A stretch of DNA of 59,642 nt, taken from IMG/VR virus record IMGVR_UViG_3300037248_000128, positions 1 through 59,642 of that record; one strand, 5' to 3'. Below are positions 37,780-46,804 of the stretch, in pieces (the first letter of the stretch is position 1; each line of letters opens with the position of its first letter). This DNA is from a virus. The position numbers and the translations under genes were made by a program. The notes beneath the pieces were generated by a model. The model did no database searches and was not told the origin of the DNA. It saw only the letters and a program-made list of their open reading frames with translations.

Positions 37780-39199
37780 TGGGGGTCACCGCGCGGCCCA
37801 TCCCAGCAAGCGCCGTGGCGAAGTTGCCGAACGCTTGGTTCAACTGGTTGTCTTGGTTGATCTGCTCCTGCATCAATTGCACGTAGAGCTGGTCGCCCGC
37901 GTTCGTCTCTTGGACCCCTTGGGCGAACAGTTGCGTGGCGATCTGCGCTTGGGCGGCGACCTTACGCTCCTGCACCGCCTGCTGGTCCTGCGCTTCGGCG
38001 CTTGAGGCGGTCATTCCGCGCGAGGCGTATTCCGAGGCGATGGAAGCGTCGGCGCCCGCCGCCTGCGCGTTCAGCGCCTCTTGCTCCCCAGGGGGTAGCG
38101 TGCCGTTCTCGAGATAGCCGCGGAGCTGCGCGCCCTGTTGGCTGAGCGCACCCGCTTCTGAGCCCAAGATGCCCGAGTACGGCGTCTTTGGCTTGTTCAG
38201 CGCGTCCAGCGCCAAGCCGGCGAGCGGTAGGAACGGGGCGGCCTCTTTCAGGAACCCGCCAACGCCGCCTGTGGATGCAGCCCCAGCCGCCGGGGCGTTG
38301 AGCGTGATGCCCGGATCAAAAGCGCTTACTGGACCTGTCACGGTCGGCGCCGCCGTCGCACTCGGCACGCTAGCCGTGGTGTCGAACGGGACCGGGCCAG
38401 CAACGCTGGACAAATCAGCCGGACCGGCCGCGCCGACATCGCCGCCCGCGCCCACCGTCCCGCTGGTCAGCGACAGCGTGCTCGGCACGCCGACGTTCGT
38501 AGCGCCAGCCGCGCCCGTCCCGACATCGCCCGGAAGCTGCGCGCTTGCAGCGCTGGTCGGAGCAGTGATGTCGCTCGGCGAACTGAGCGCGACAGTCCCC
38601 GTGCCGCCGGTCAGCGTCGGGAAACTCGGCTGCGTCAGCGTCGCGTCGACCGTCGGCGCCGCGATAGCTGACGGCACGCCGCCAACATCGGCGCCCGTCG
38701 CAACGCTTGCCGGCGGCGGAGCAGATACGCTCGGCGACAGTCCGCCCGGAGCGGCAGAGGGACCGCCAGCGGGAGCAGCGCCTCCACCCCCGCTTGGTGT
38801 GGTGAAGCCTGTCACGCCGCCAGCGAGCGCGCCGAACGCAGCGCCTTCCAGCGGGTTCTGGTGCGTAAGCTCGGCACCGAGCGCACCGCCGGCCCCACCG
38901 GCCAGCACGTCGCCCGCCGTGGTCCCCAGGCCCGTCGCAGCGCCGATAGCCGGCCCGAAGCCGCCGATGGCCCCGCCAGTGACAGCGCCGCCCAGCGCGC
39001 CCTCCCAGAGCGGCTCGTGCGTCAGCGCAGCCTCGCCGGTCCCTAGCAGCGCGCCTGTGGCCGCGCCCTCAAGGCCGGTGCCGATGGCTGAAGCGACGCC
39101 AGCCGGCAGCGTCGCGCCGAACAGGGCCGCCGCGTCTGTGGCCGCAGTCGCGCCGAATGTAGCTACAGCCGTACCTGCGGCTTCAAAGCCAGCGATCAA
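37772..39199 (-). CDS. Gly/Ala-rich internal virion protein
   Basis: A 475-residue protein. The first third is Gly/Ala-rich hydrophobic (LEGAATGALLGTGEAALTHE, GGAVTGGAIGGFGPAIGAAT), the middle is Ser/Thr/Pro-rich, and the last 120 residues are Gln-rich helices (ERKVAAQAQIATQLFAQGVQ). Such glycine-zipper starts are typical of ejection proteins that insert in membranes. The listed start is TTG 39199, but a perfect AGGAGG stands in front of in-frame ATC 39226, which may be the real initiation codon. It overlaps the next gene by eight bases. Confidence 0.72.
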   Translation of the reverse strand: MIAGFEAAGTAVATFGATAATDAAALFGATLPAGVASAIGTGLEGAATGALLGTGEAALTHEPLWEGALGGAVTGGAIGGFGPAIGAATGLGTTAGDVLAGGAGGALGAELTHQNPLEGAAFGALAGGVTGFTTPSGGGGAAPAGGPSAAPGGLSPSVSAPPPASVATGADVGGVPSAIAAPTVDATLTQPSFPTLTGGTGTVALSSPSDITAPTSAASAQLPGDVGTGAAGATNVGVPSTLSLTSGTVGAGGDVGAAGPADLSSVAGPVPFDTTASVPSATAAPTVTGPVSAFDPGITLNAPAAGAASTGGVGGFLKEAAPFLPLAGLALDALNKPKTPYSGILGSEAGALSQQGAQLRGYLENGTLPPGEQEALNAQAAGADASIASEYASRGMTASSAEAQDQQAVQERKVAAQAQIATQLFAQGVQETNAGDQLYVQLMQEQINQDNQLNQAFGNFATALAGMGRAVTPNA

Positions 39200-39395
39200 A
39201 CTACCGATGATTGCACTAATTCCGATGGTCGCCTCCTGGTAGTTTCCGGGGCCAGCCGACTACATCGGAACGTCTCACAGCGCGGTCAGGCGGGCAAGAT
39301 AGCCATCCTGCCTGCCTCGCCGTGCCGGGCTATTCTTCTGCGCGCCATGCCATCACGGGCTTCTCCATGCCATTCGAGGCCGCGCCTTGCCAAAC

Positions 39396-39572
39396 TCAGG
39401 GCGAAAGTAACCTCTCGCGAAGTATGTGCCGCGCAGCCTGTGGCCGCGTAGCGATTCCTCGATAGGCGTCTAGCGCCGCCAACTCTTCAGGACGCAGGCG
39501 AACTTCAACCACAGTCGCATGGACGGGCGGTCTGCCCGTCTTTTTGCCTGTGTTATCTGTTGACGCCTGCAT
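39396..39572 (-). CDS. RHH transcriptional regulator
   Basis: A 58-residue CopG/Arc-type protein: ATVVEVRLRPEELAALDAYR and ATRPQAARHILRERLL form the strand-helix-helix. ATG at 39572 overlaps a plus-strand promoter at 39560-39587, so the protein probably represses its own and the divergent promoter. A 9-bp hairpin without a T tract lies at 39288-39317 downstream. Confidence 0.72.
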   Translation of the reverse strand: MQASTDNTGKKTGRPPVHATVVEVRLRPEELAALDAYRGIATRPQAARHILRERLLSP

Positions 39573-39587
39573 TAAGCCAATGATACA
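39560..39587 (+). promoter_or_regulatory. Divergent promoter for 39649-40890
   Basis: TTGACG at 39560, 16-base spacer, GATACA at 39582. On the other strand, TTGCCT and TATCAT with an 18-base spacer lie in the same gap and could drive the RHH gene. AGGAGAACGAA precedes the start at 39649. Confidence 0.42.
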
Positions 39588-39648
39588 GGTGGAAACTGTC
39601 AAAAGGCAAGCCTGATTGTCGGGCACAGGGCCATGACAGGAGAACGAA

Positions 39649-40380
39649 ATGACGAAAACTGACCGAGAGAGCCTTGCCGGCGCATTGTCGTCCAAGGCAA
39701 CCTTCAAGGGCTTCAGCGTTTGGCTGGTCGGCGATACGCCGGTCATCACTCACGCGTGGAGCGAAAAAGCGCGGCGCGAGATGCTGCAGAAGCAGGTCAA
39801 GGCGACCAAGGGCGGGAAAGAGGCCCGCGATCCCGAGGCCGATTTTGTGTCGAGTCTCTACGAGATGGGCGACGGTGCCTACGGCTTCCCGGCGATGGGC
39901 GTGAAGAACTGCATTCTCAGCTCGGCGCACAAGGACAAGGGCATCCCAAGGTCGGCGGTGATGGCCGGTCTGTGGATCGACGCCGACATGGTGCGCACTC
40001 GACCGGCGCTCGCCGGCGCGGTCTGCGACATGCCGCTGATCCGCATCTACGGCACCGATCCGGAGATGCGGGAGGACATGGTGAAAATCGGCTCTGGCCT
40101 GAACAAGATCGCCAATCTGAGCTACCGCGCGCAGTTCACCGTGTGGGCGATGAAGGTGACCGGCCGGTTCAACACCACGATCCTGACGCCTGAGGCGCTG
40201 GCGTTCCTCATCCAAGAAGCTGGACTCGCGTCTGGCCTCGGCGAGTGGCGCAACGAGCGCCGCGGCATGTTCGGCGCCTTCCACCTCGCCGACGTGGACG
40301 AAGAGGCCGCATGGGAAGCCTACGCCGACGGCAAGGGCGACCTTCCGGTTCCGGCGTCCTATCGGCAAGCGGCGGAGTAA
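39649..40380 (+). CDS. Conserved phage protein, 243 aa
   Basis: A 243-residue protein. KATFKGFSVWLVGDTPVITH, AWSEKARREMLQKQ, EARDPEADFVSSLYEMGDGA and YGFPAMGVKNCILS follow a pattern that recurs in phages of Alpha- and Betaproteobacteria. No catalytic motif is obvious. AGGAG lies six to eight bases before ATG 39649. It is followed at six bases by its usual partner at 40387, so the two probably act together under the RHH regulator. Confidence 0.75.
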   Translation: MTKTDRESLAGALSSKATFKGFSVWLVGDTPVITHAWSEKARREMLQKQVKATKGGKEARDPEADFVSSLYEMGDGAYGFPAMGVKNCILSSAHKDKGIPRSAVMAGLWIDADMVRTRPALAGAVCDMPLIRIYGTDPEMREDMVKIGSGLNKIANLSYRAQFTVWAMKVTGRFNTTILTPEALAFLIQEAGLASGLGEWRNERRGMFGAFHLADVDEEAAWEAYADGKGDLPVPASYRQAAE

Positions 40381-40386
40381 CCAACC

Positions 40387-40890
40387 ATGAACTACGTGTT
40401 CAAGGACGCACCCGTCACGATCTTGAACGCCAAGCGCGCCGATCCCAACCGGATCGGCGCTGCCTTGGCGAAGATCGCCGAAGACGGGCACGGGCGCCTG
40501 ACGCCGAACGCCGTCGTGGAGGCCGCCCGGAATCCGCGTTCGCCGTTGCACCGGCACTTCGAATGGGACGACGCAAAGGCGGCCGAAGCATACCGGCTCG
40601 ACCAAGCTCGCGAAATCATCCGAGTTGTCCGTATCGAGGGCAACGACAATGAAGAACCCGTCCGAGCTTTCCTGTCCGTCAAGGACGCCGCTGGCGTCAG
40701 CTATCGAACGGCCGAAGACGTGCAGGGAAGCCTCGAACTTCAGCTTGCCGTCCTAAGGCAGGCTGAAGCCGATCTCGAGGCGTGGACGAAGCGCTACCGC
40801 GAACTCAGCGAAATCTGCGACGACGTGCTCAAGGCGCGCGACAAGATCAGGACGCGGCGCGAAGCGGCGGAAAGTCGTCTTCACGCCTAG
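40387..40890 (+). CDS. Conserved partner protein, 167 aa
   Basis: A 167-residue protein. NAKRADPNRIGAALAKIAED, LTPNAVVEAARNPRSPLHRH, FEWDDAKAAEAYRLDQAREI is a conserved phage pattern with helices and an FEWDD hallmark; the end is a coiled coil (LEAWTKRYRELSEICDDVLK). Function unknown. It is the last plus-strand gene before a convergent spacer. Confidence 0.76.
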   Translation: MNYVFKDAPVTILNAKRADPNRIGAALAKIAEDGHGRLTPNAVVEAARNPRSPLHRHFEWDDAKAAEAYRLDQAREIIRVVRIEGNDNEEPVRAFLSVKDAAGVSYRTAEDVQGSLELQLAVLRQAEADLEAWTKRYRELSEICDDVLKARDKIRTRREAAESRLHA

Positions 40891-41603
40891 ACGATTTGGC
40901 TGGGACCGGCGGCGCTTTGTCTGAGTGTCGGGCCGGGGCAGGGAAAAGCAGGCGCGGCCACGAAATGTGACGCAAGTCGGCGCGTGTCGCGAACGGGCAT
41001 GGCCGGATGGGCTGGGCTTGGTGGAGCCAGTCAGCGGAGGGAATGGCAGGTCTTTGCTCGGCAGGCGGGGCATCGAAGGTGATGGCGCATTGCGGAGCGG
41101 GAAGGTCATGTTTTGAGCGTCTCGTGTCGGCTCGTGATGGCAAGGCAGGCAGTGCTCGGGGGAGCGGGGCAGAGATCGTTGATGCAGCGCTCGGCCCAGT
41201 TAGGTGAGGCAGGCTCGGAACGGCCAGTCCCAGCAAGTGACGGAACGGCTCGGGCAGGTCGGCTTGGCAGGCGTGGACGGGCTTTGTCCGGCAGAGGCGA
41301 GCTAGTCGCGTAACGCCATGTCTCAGCTTGGCTCGGCAGGAATGGATATGCGAGGCCCGTTGTCGCCCGTCCCGGTAGGGACCGTGATGGCATCTCGCGG
41401 AACGGCGAGGCTGGATAGGAACGGCTGTGCCCGTAGCGGATTGGCTCGGTTGGGCAGGCTGGGAACGGTCGTGAGGGGCGAGCGTCGGCAATGCCCGGAC
41501 GGGAGGTGTTAGGCAAGGCTGGCGGGGTTGGGAAAGGCAAGTAGTCGATAGGACAGTCTCGTCTTCGCATCGCCCGGGCAGTCGTGGCCCAGTAGGGCTG
41601 GCC
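40891..41603. other. Convergent, purine-skewed low-complexity spacer
   Basis: Over 700 bases between two gene ends. The plus strand is strongly G-over-C skewed with degenerate words GGCTCGG, GGCAGG and GGAACGG (for example near 41057, 41150, 41210, 41250, 41330 and 41445). Minus-strand frames here are Pro/Ser/Arg-rich low complexity and look like by-products of the skew. No terminator hairpin with a T tract was recognised. Confidence 0.55.
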
Positions 41604-42059
41604 CTATGCGAACCGGCGCGCGTAAAGCGAACCGGTTATCGAGTAGCCCCGCGCTTGGAGCAAGTATTCGAGCGCGGGGTGACCGATACGACTCTCGATC
41701 ACGATGACGCACGGCTCGTCTTTCGACAAGTCCGCCTCCATGAAGTCGAACAGACCGCCCGCCGCGCCGACGTTTCGGTGCTCAGGCGCCACCCAGATCG
41801 TATCGTCGCGGGCGAACTTATGGTTATAGTGGGCGTGCCTCGGCACAACCGTCATGATGCAGTAGCCGATCAATCGACCGTTGAGGCGTGCGGTGTAGGC
41901 GAACAGCAGTCCAGCGCGGTTCGCTCTCTCGTAAAATCCGAAGTCAGGGTCAAGCGGCGTCTCGACAAGCCGCAACCCAAGTTCCGCCCAGTGCACGGGC
42001 AGCAGCGGACGCAACTCGTCGATCACGTCGCTATAGTTTTCGCGGCGGTATTCGATCAT
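41604..42059 (-). CDS. GNAT-family N-acetyltransferase
   Basis: A 151-residue GNAT enzyme. FAYTARLNGRLIGYCIMTVV is the beta4 region, DTIWVAPEHRNVGAAGGLFD holds the acetyl-CoA pyrophosphate loop (variant of Q/RxxGxG/A), and VIVIESRIGHPALEYLLQAR GYS the C-terminal end. GNAT genes beside head genes occur in several podoviruses, where they may modify a virion or host protein. ATGA overlap with the gene upstream. Confidence 0.84.
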   Translation of the reverse strand: MIEYRRENYSDVIDELRPLLPVHWAELGLRLVETPLDPDFGFYERANRAGLLFAYTARLNGRLIGYCIMTVVPRHAHYNHKFARDDTIWVAPEHRNVGAAGGLFDFMEADLSKDEPCVIVIESRIGHPALEYLLQARGYSITGSLYARRFA

Positions 42060-42394
42060 GAGGCGACTCCCGCAGCGGCTTCCTCCGCTTCGTGGATTTG
42101 CCAGTGAGTGTAGACGAATCCGCGAAGGCTGTTCGGGTTGGTGTAGTCCACATCCTGAAGATCGAACAGCGTCGTGCCGAGGAAGCTGGATTCGTCGATG
42201 TGGCTCTGATTGTTGCGCTGCAAGAACCCGGGGAAGTCGCGCAGGTCTATAGGGTCGAGCACATACTCGATGAGTTGCGGCCCGCCTTTGGCGACGATGC
42301 CCTGCCGGATCACGTTGTGGCTGACGCGGTGATGGAACGACCAGCGCAGCCAGTCTTCGGGCGTCTGCGGGACCTCAAGCAGGACCGGGAGCAA
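42056..42394 (-). CDS. Hypothetical virion-region protein, 112 aa
   Basis: A 112-residue protein with WLRWSFHHRVSHNVIRQGI and FLQRNNQSHIDESSFLGT, His-rich but without a clear metal motif. The start is TTG 42394 because an in-frame TGA of the preceding gene lies six bases before it. Phage structural genes often carry a comparable small gene before the acetyltransferase. Function unknown. Confidence 0.66.
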   Translation of the reverse strand: MLPVLLEVPQTPEDWLRWSFHHRVSHNVIRQGIVAKGGPQLIEYVLDPIDLRDFPGFLQRNNQSHIDESSFLGTTLFDLQDVDYTNPNSLRGFVYTHWQIHEAEEAAAGVAS

Positions 42395-42397
42395 GGC

Positions 42398-42709
42398 TCA
42401 CTCGGAAGTGCGATTTGACCGTCCGCCCGGCCGCGTCGAGTCCTCGGGCAATTCGCCCATCGAGAACGGGTAAACTTTGTTGAAGCCTGTTCCAACGTCG
42501 TGTCCGGTGCCGTTCGGCGTCTGGCTGGTGAAGCCGTTCGGGTTCTGCCCCTTCGCGTACAGCCCCTCAAGGTCCCACTGACGGCTCATGTTGCCGCCGC
42601 GGGTCGCTGGCATCATCGGCACGCCGGGACTGTGGCCGGCCATGATCTCTGGCTGTCGGCCGAAGCCCACGTCGATCGCGGCTGTCGGAACGTCTCGGCG
42701 GCGGGCCAT
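42398..42709 (-). CDS. Hypothetical virion-region protein, 103 aa
   Basis: A 103-residue Gly/Pro/Asn-rich protein, mainly loop, possibly a minor structural component. No known domain. Confidence 0.64.
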   Translation of the reverse strand: MARRRDVPTAAIDVGFGRQPEIMAGHSPGVPMMPATRGGNMSRQWDLEGLYAKGQNPNGFTSQTPNGTGHDVGTGFNKVYPFSMGELPEDSTRPGGRSNRTSE

Positions 42710-42718
42710 GCGTGTCTC

Positions 42719-44119
42719 CTAGATTCCGACGGCGTTACTGTCCGTGTATCCAATGACCAGATCGCCGACCGTGAAGTCCGGGCTCGTGCTGGTGAACGTA
42801 AGCTGAGCGGCGTTGAAATAAAAGCCCTCGCTGCCTGAGCCCCAGACCGACCAGTAGGGCTGCGGCGCCGGGAGGCTGGGGTTCTGATCCACGAGCGCGC
42901 CCGTCGACAGCGTGAGGTTCTGCATCTCCGCGTAGGTCGGGTCTGCGGGCTGCAGCGCGACGCCTGAGCCGGTGAACGTCAGATCCACCGTCACGCCAGA
43001 TTGGGCCGCGGTGTTGTCCTGCATGGCCGTCCAGAGGCCGCGGAGCTGCTTGGTCACCAGCATCGTGTCGATGCCGTACGTCTTGGTGGTGAGCGTCTTG
43101 GTGAGGTTGCCCGAGGCTTGCTGGAACAGCGGGAACAGATTGGTCCCGTCGGTGCCCCAGGCGGTGAATTTGCTCTCGACCTTCTGCTGGGCGATGCGCG
43201 TCAGGTTCACCGACTGGCTTGTGACTACCCAGTCCTTTTCGTTCCACGTCAGCATGACGTTGCGCGGGTTGTTGCCGAACTGATCTTGGACGCTCAGCAG
43301 CAGCATGTAGTGCTTGATGTTGAAGAGATGCGCGAGCGCCGAGGACGGCGTGATTCCACCGTTCGGCGGGAAGACCACGTTGATCGGGCCCGGATAGGTC
43401 GGCGTCGGCGTGGCGACCGCCGTCCACGTCAGATTTCCCGTTCCCGTCCAAGTTGCCGCAGGATTCGGCGGCGGTGGCGGGGCCATCGAACCGCCGCTGA
43501 TCGGCGGAAAGTCGGTCTGCGGAATATCATTCAGGCCGTAGAAGGCGAGAAACCGTAGACGGAACAGTTCAGGCGGGCCGCCGAAGGTCGAGTTGACGAC
43601 ACCGGGCTCTTGAATAAAGACGGTCTGCACGCCGTCCCCGAGAAAAACGCCGCTGCCGTTGAATGAGATGTACTGCTGCGGCAGCGATGGGTCCCAACTA
43701 CAGACCGCCGTTCCTTGGTAATCGCCGAAGGCGGCCGGATCACCGCCAGCAGCGTAGAAGTTTACCGTCGCGGGAAAGGAGGGAGGGACCGGACCGATGT
43801 ACCCCAGCCCCCGGGTTCCGACGCTATCCAGCAGAAAGACATTGCTTGACGGCTCCTCCGCCGGAACGCCGGGCGTTGCGTAAGCATCGGTCCACGTCGC
43901 CACCATGACGCCGCCGGGGATGAGCGTTCTTCCTCGCAGCAAGCCAACGGCTAGGGCGGTGAAAAATGGGCCCCCGGGACTACCCGGAAAGTTGGGCAGC
44001 AACCCCCCGCCATCCACCGTCGGAGTGTCAAAAATATCGGTTATCGCACAGTAGCCAGTGTCCGCGTTGTAGTAGGTCCCGGCGATGAAGTCGCAGTAGA
44101 TGATGGGAACGACGGTCAT
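42719..44119 (-). CDS. Virion protein, 466 aa
   Basis: A 466-residue beta-rich protein starting MTVVPIIYCDFIAGTYYNAD. It carries a Pro-rich insertion (MAPPPPPNPAATWTGTG) and then a segment QFGNNPRNVMLTWNEKDWVV that reads like a beta-propeller or tail-tube neighbour. ATG 44119 overlaps the upstream stop as ATGA; a longer frame to 44845 would read antiphase through that gene. Probably a tail or tailspike component. Confidence 0.7.
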   Translation of the reverse strand: MTVVPIIYCDFIAGTYYNADTGYCAITDIFDTPTVDGGGLLPNFPGSPGGPFFTALAVGLLRGRTLIPGGVMVATWTDAYATPGVPAEEPSSNVFLLDSVGTRGLGYIGPVPPSFPATVNFYAAGGDPAAFGDYQGTAVCSWDPSLPQQYISFNGSGVFLGDGVQTVFIQEPGVVNSTFGGPPELFRLRFLAFYGLNDIPQTDFPPISGGSMAPPPPPNPAATWTGTGNLTWTAVATPTPTYPGPINVVFPPNGGITPSSALAHLFNIKHYMLLLSVQDQFGNNPRNVMLTWNEKDWVVTSQSVNLTRIAQQKVESKFTAWGTDGTNLFPLFQQASGNLTKTLTTKTYGIDTMLVTKQLRGLWTAMQDNTAAQSGVTVDLTFTGSGVALQPADPTYAEMQNLTLSTGALVDQNPSLPAPQPYWSVWGSGSEGFYFNAAQLTFTSTSPDFTVGDLVIGYTDSNAVGI

Positions 44120-46272
44120 CCGAAAATCTGGTCCAGCTTGGCGCTGATCTTCGTGGCGCCGCCGGCGTATAGACCGAAAATCCCCGTCTCGTTGGCGAAG
44201 ATGATGGAGCGGCCGAAGTCCTGCATCGAATCGCGCCACGAGTTGCCGGTCTGCGGGTCGATGTTCTGGTAGTTGAACGTCGTCGTCGGGGGATTTCCCG
44301 AGGTGGTGACGCTCGAGACGACCGAGGCCGAGCCATCGCCGAAGAAGTAGAGGTAGCCGTTCGACTGGCGAATCTGCGTGTAGTGCGTTTGCAAGAAGTT
44401 GTCGGAGTTGGTGAACAGCACCCCGCCATCCGAGGTCGCGTAGTCGGTGAAGCCGCCGGGAGCCGAGACCTGCCAATTGCCTCCGGCCGGCAGCGTCGCG
44501 TAGTTGGCCTGCTTCGGGTTGGCGATCCAGAGGCGAGAGGCGAAGGTCTCCATTGCCGAGCCTGAGACTCCGAACGGCATCAGTGTCACGGTCGCGTAGG
44601 CCGCATTGTTGGCGCCTGCGGAAATCTCGATAGCCGGCGCCGAGGTATAGCCCTCGCCGTAGCTCTCCATGATCGCGCCAGAGAGCGTGGTCGGCGTGTA
44701 GACCACCGTGGCCCCCGCTCCCGTTCCTGGGTCGCCGGAGACGGGCGCGATGAGCACTTGGCTGTTCTGCGTGAAGCCGGAGCCGGGGTTGGTCACGTTG
44801 ATCTGCACGACGCCGCCGCCCTGCAGGACAGGAACGGCCACGCACCCGCCGGAGCCGAAGACCACGATGGGCGGGACGACGTTGTTGTAGCCGGTGCCCC
44901 CGTTGGTGATCGTGACGCCTGTGACAGCGCCACCGGAGACCGTTGCGACGCCTGTGGCCCCCTTACCCCCGCCTCCGACGAAAGCCACCGTCGGAGCTGT
45001 CGTGTAGCCTGACCCGCCCTCGAAGATGATCACCGCGATGAGAGCGCTCGTGCTGTCGGAAGCCGTGGGGCTGGCGATGGCGCCCTGGCCGTTTCCGCCG
45101 CCGATGATGATGATCTGCGGAGGCTCGATATAGTTCTGGCCGGGCGCGGTCACGTTGATGTGGGCGACCGTCGTCGGGGTCAGGGTCGAGATCGCCGTCG
45201 CTCCGGCCCCCCCACCGCTCACGAAGGTCAGAAGCGGAGCCTCCGTGAAGTTCGAGCCCGGATTCACCACGGTCACATTCGCAACCGTTGTGGCGTTCAG
45301 GATCGCCTGCGCGAGCGCGCCTGAGCCGTCACCTGTAATCGTGACCGCCGGAGCCCCAGTGTACCCCGACCCCTCCACGGTCACGTTGATGGCGGTGATC
45401 ATGCCGCTGTTGATGACGGTGGCCGCCGCAGCTCCGGTTCCGCCTCCACCGGAGAAGGCCACGGTCGCGGTCGAATAGCCGGTCCCCTGCGCGATCACCT
45501 CGACCGCGGCCACTGCCGTCGCTGTCAGATTGGCCGTCAGGATCGCGCTCGTATCCGAGCCCCCGCCCGTGAAGGCGAGCTGCACGATGTCGCCGATCTT
45601 GTAGCCTTGGCCTGGATTGGTGATCTCGACGTTCACGATGCCGCCGTTGAGCACCGTTGGGCTGAGCACGAGTCCCGTGCCCCCGCCTCCGAACGGAACC
45701 ACCGTGGGCACGCCCTGGTAGTCAGATCCGACCGACTGAAGAACCACCCCGTTCGGAGCCGCGGAGCCTGACAGATAGAGCAGCGCCCCGTCCCACGCCC
45801 AGAAGTCGTTGGTCGTGTTGTTGTTTGAAATCAATAGGTACTGGACGCCCCATTGCGTGCAGTCGGGCACGTTTCCTGTCGCGGTTTGATAGAACGTCCC
45901 CGGCGGGCCGATGGTGACCGGGCTACCGATTGGAGCCAGCGTCGTCGGGTCGATCTGAACTTGGACCGCCGACCCGTCCGACAGGAACACCGCGACGTAG
46001 TAGTTCGAGGCGATCGTGTAGAAGTAGAAATAGACGATCGTCAGCCCGCCGGTGGCGGTATAGGCGGCCGTGCCGAGGTCCCACGCCGTCCGAAGATACC
46101 CCTTGCCGAGGTGCAGATAGTTCTCGCAGTACGCCAACTCGGTGTTGTCGATCGCGATGTTGGCGTCTTGGAGATTGATGCCCGCCCACGGGAACGGCGA
46201 GTAGGTCTTGAACCCCGGAGGAAGCCCAAGCTGGCGCTGCGCGGCGGTTGAGAGGTCGGCGCCCCGGGCCAT
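44116..46272 (-). CDS. Large virion protein with about ten GGG-repeat units
   Basis: A 718-residue protein. Residues 1-180 (GLPPGFKTYSPFPWAGINLQ, ELAYCENYLHLGKGYLRTAW) resemble stabiliser or tail-needle-hub starts of podoviruses. From about 185 to 540 there are some ten units of about 33-40 residues with the shape V-x-I-x-VTNPGxGYTxAPTVxFxGGGGxGA. The last 150 residues return to a globular region (SRLWIANPKQANYATLPAGG, NSWRDSMQDFGRSIIFANET) like phage tail proteins that contact the receptor. TAATG overlap with the gene before. Confidence 0.76.
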   Translation of the reverse strand: MARGADLSTAAQRQLGLPPGFKTYSPFPWAGINLQDANIAIDNTELAYCENYLHLGKGYLRTAWDLGTAAYTATGGLTIVYFYFYTIASNYYVAVFLSDGSAVQVQIDPTTLAPIGSPVTIGPPGTFYQTATGNVPDCTQWGVQYLLISNNNTTNDFWAWDGALLYLSGSAAPNGVVLQSVGSDYQGVPTVVPFGGGGTGLVLSPTVLNGGIVNVEITNPGQGYKIGDIVQLAFTGGGSDTSAILTANLTATAVAAVEVIAQGTGYSTATVAFSGGGGTGAAAATVINSGMITAINVTVEGSGYTGAPAVTITGDGSGALAQAILNATTVANVTVVNPGSNFTEAPLLTFVSGGGAGATAISTLTPTTVAHINVTAPGQNYIEPPQIIIIGGGNGQGAIASPTASDSTSALIAVIIFEGGSGYTTAPTVAFVGGGGKGATGVATVSGGAVTGVTITNGGTGYNNVVPPIVVFGSGGCVAVPVLQGGGVVQINVTNPGSGFTQNSQVLIAPVSGDPGTGAGATVVYTPTTLSGAIMESYGEGYTSAPAIEISAGANNAAYATVTLMPFGVSGSAMETFASRLWIANPKQANYATLPAGGNWQVSAPGGFTDYATSDGGVLFTNSDNFLQTHYTQIRQSNGYLYFFGDGSASVVSSVTTSGNPPTTTFNYQNIDPQTGNSWRDSMQDFGRSIIFANETGIFGLYAGGATKISAKLDQIFG

Positions 46273-46517
46273 TAGACCCTCGCCCGCTCAGCGTCCTCGG
46301 CCGCAAATCTCTGTTCGAGCTCGACCTTCCCGATGTGGTCCTCGACGGCTTTCTCTGCGGCCACTCCAAGCGCCTTCGTCTGCGCCGGGGTGCCGTAGTC
46401 GATCAGCGTGTCGAGGATCAGCCGAAGTTGCGCGGTGTCGACTTCGGTCCTGAGCCCCGAAAGGCTCATCCGCATCGCGCGCGCGAGGCTGATCGTGCTG
46501 GCGAGTTCGTCGATCAA
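46272..46517 (-). CDS. Hypothetical protein, 81 aa
   Basis: An 81-residue helical protein (TAQLRLILDTLIDYGTPAQT) between virion genes, overlapping both. No known family. Confidence 0.64.
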   Translation of the reverse strand: MIDELASTISLARAMRMSLSGLRTEVDTAQLRLILDTLIDYGTPAQTKALGVAAEKAVEDHIGKVELEQRFAAEDAERARV

Positions 46518-46798
46518 GTCAGTCGTATCCAGCGTCCCATAGCGCCAGCGCCGTCCGGCGTGACCGTCGTCACGCCATTGTCGTCAGCAGCGGTTGAGGT
46601 CGGGTTCCAGTAGAAAAAGCCCTGCCCGCCATCGTTTGGCGTCGCCGTGCCGCTGATCTGCGCGACTTGGCCGTTCACGTTGGTTAGGAAGCCGCGCAGG
46701 CCAGGGACCGAACCCGCCCATTGGATGAACGTGTTGTACGCATCGGCCGAGACCGACCCCTGGCCTTGGATGAACTGCTGATTCTGTGGAGCGCCCAT
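46514..46798 (-). CDS. Tail-fibre-type small protein
   Basis: A 94-residue protein with QGFFYWNPTSTAADDNGVTT and GAMGRWIRL, a pattern shared with N-terminal parts of phage tail fibres (G-x-FYW-x-x-x-S-x-x-x-DNG...GRWxR). It probably forms part of a small fibre or decoration. Confidence 0.7.
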   Translation of the reverse strand: MGAPQNQQFIQGQGSVSADAYNTFIQWAGSVPGLRGFLTNVNGQVAQISGTATPNDGGQGFFYWNPTSTAADDNGVTTVTPDGAGAMGRWIRLT

Positions 46799-46804
46799 GA
46801 TTCC

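Noticed and set aside
38169-39242. A 357-residue plus-strand gene
   Set aside because: Entirely antisense to the Gly/Ala-rich virion gene, whose composition keeps the opposite strand open.
39288-39317. Rho-independent terminator after the RHH gene
   Set aside because: A 9-bp hairpin is present but no T tract follows on either strand.
41106-41570. A 154-residue Pro/Ser-rich minus-strand gene
   Set aside because: Low complexity that follows from the purine skew; no ribosome-binding site and no family resemblance.
42719-44845. N-terminal extension of the 466-residue virion gene
   Set aside because: The extra 240 residues are Arg-rich and read out of phase through the upstream gene; the ATGA overlap at 44119 sets the start.
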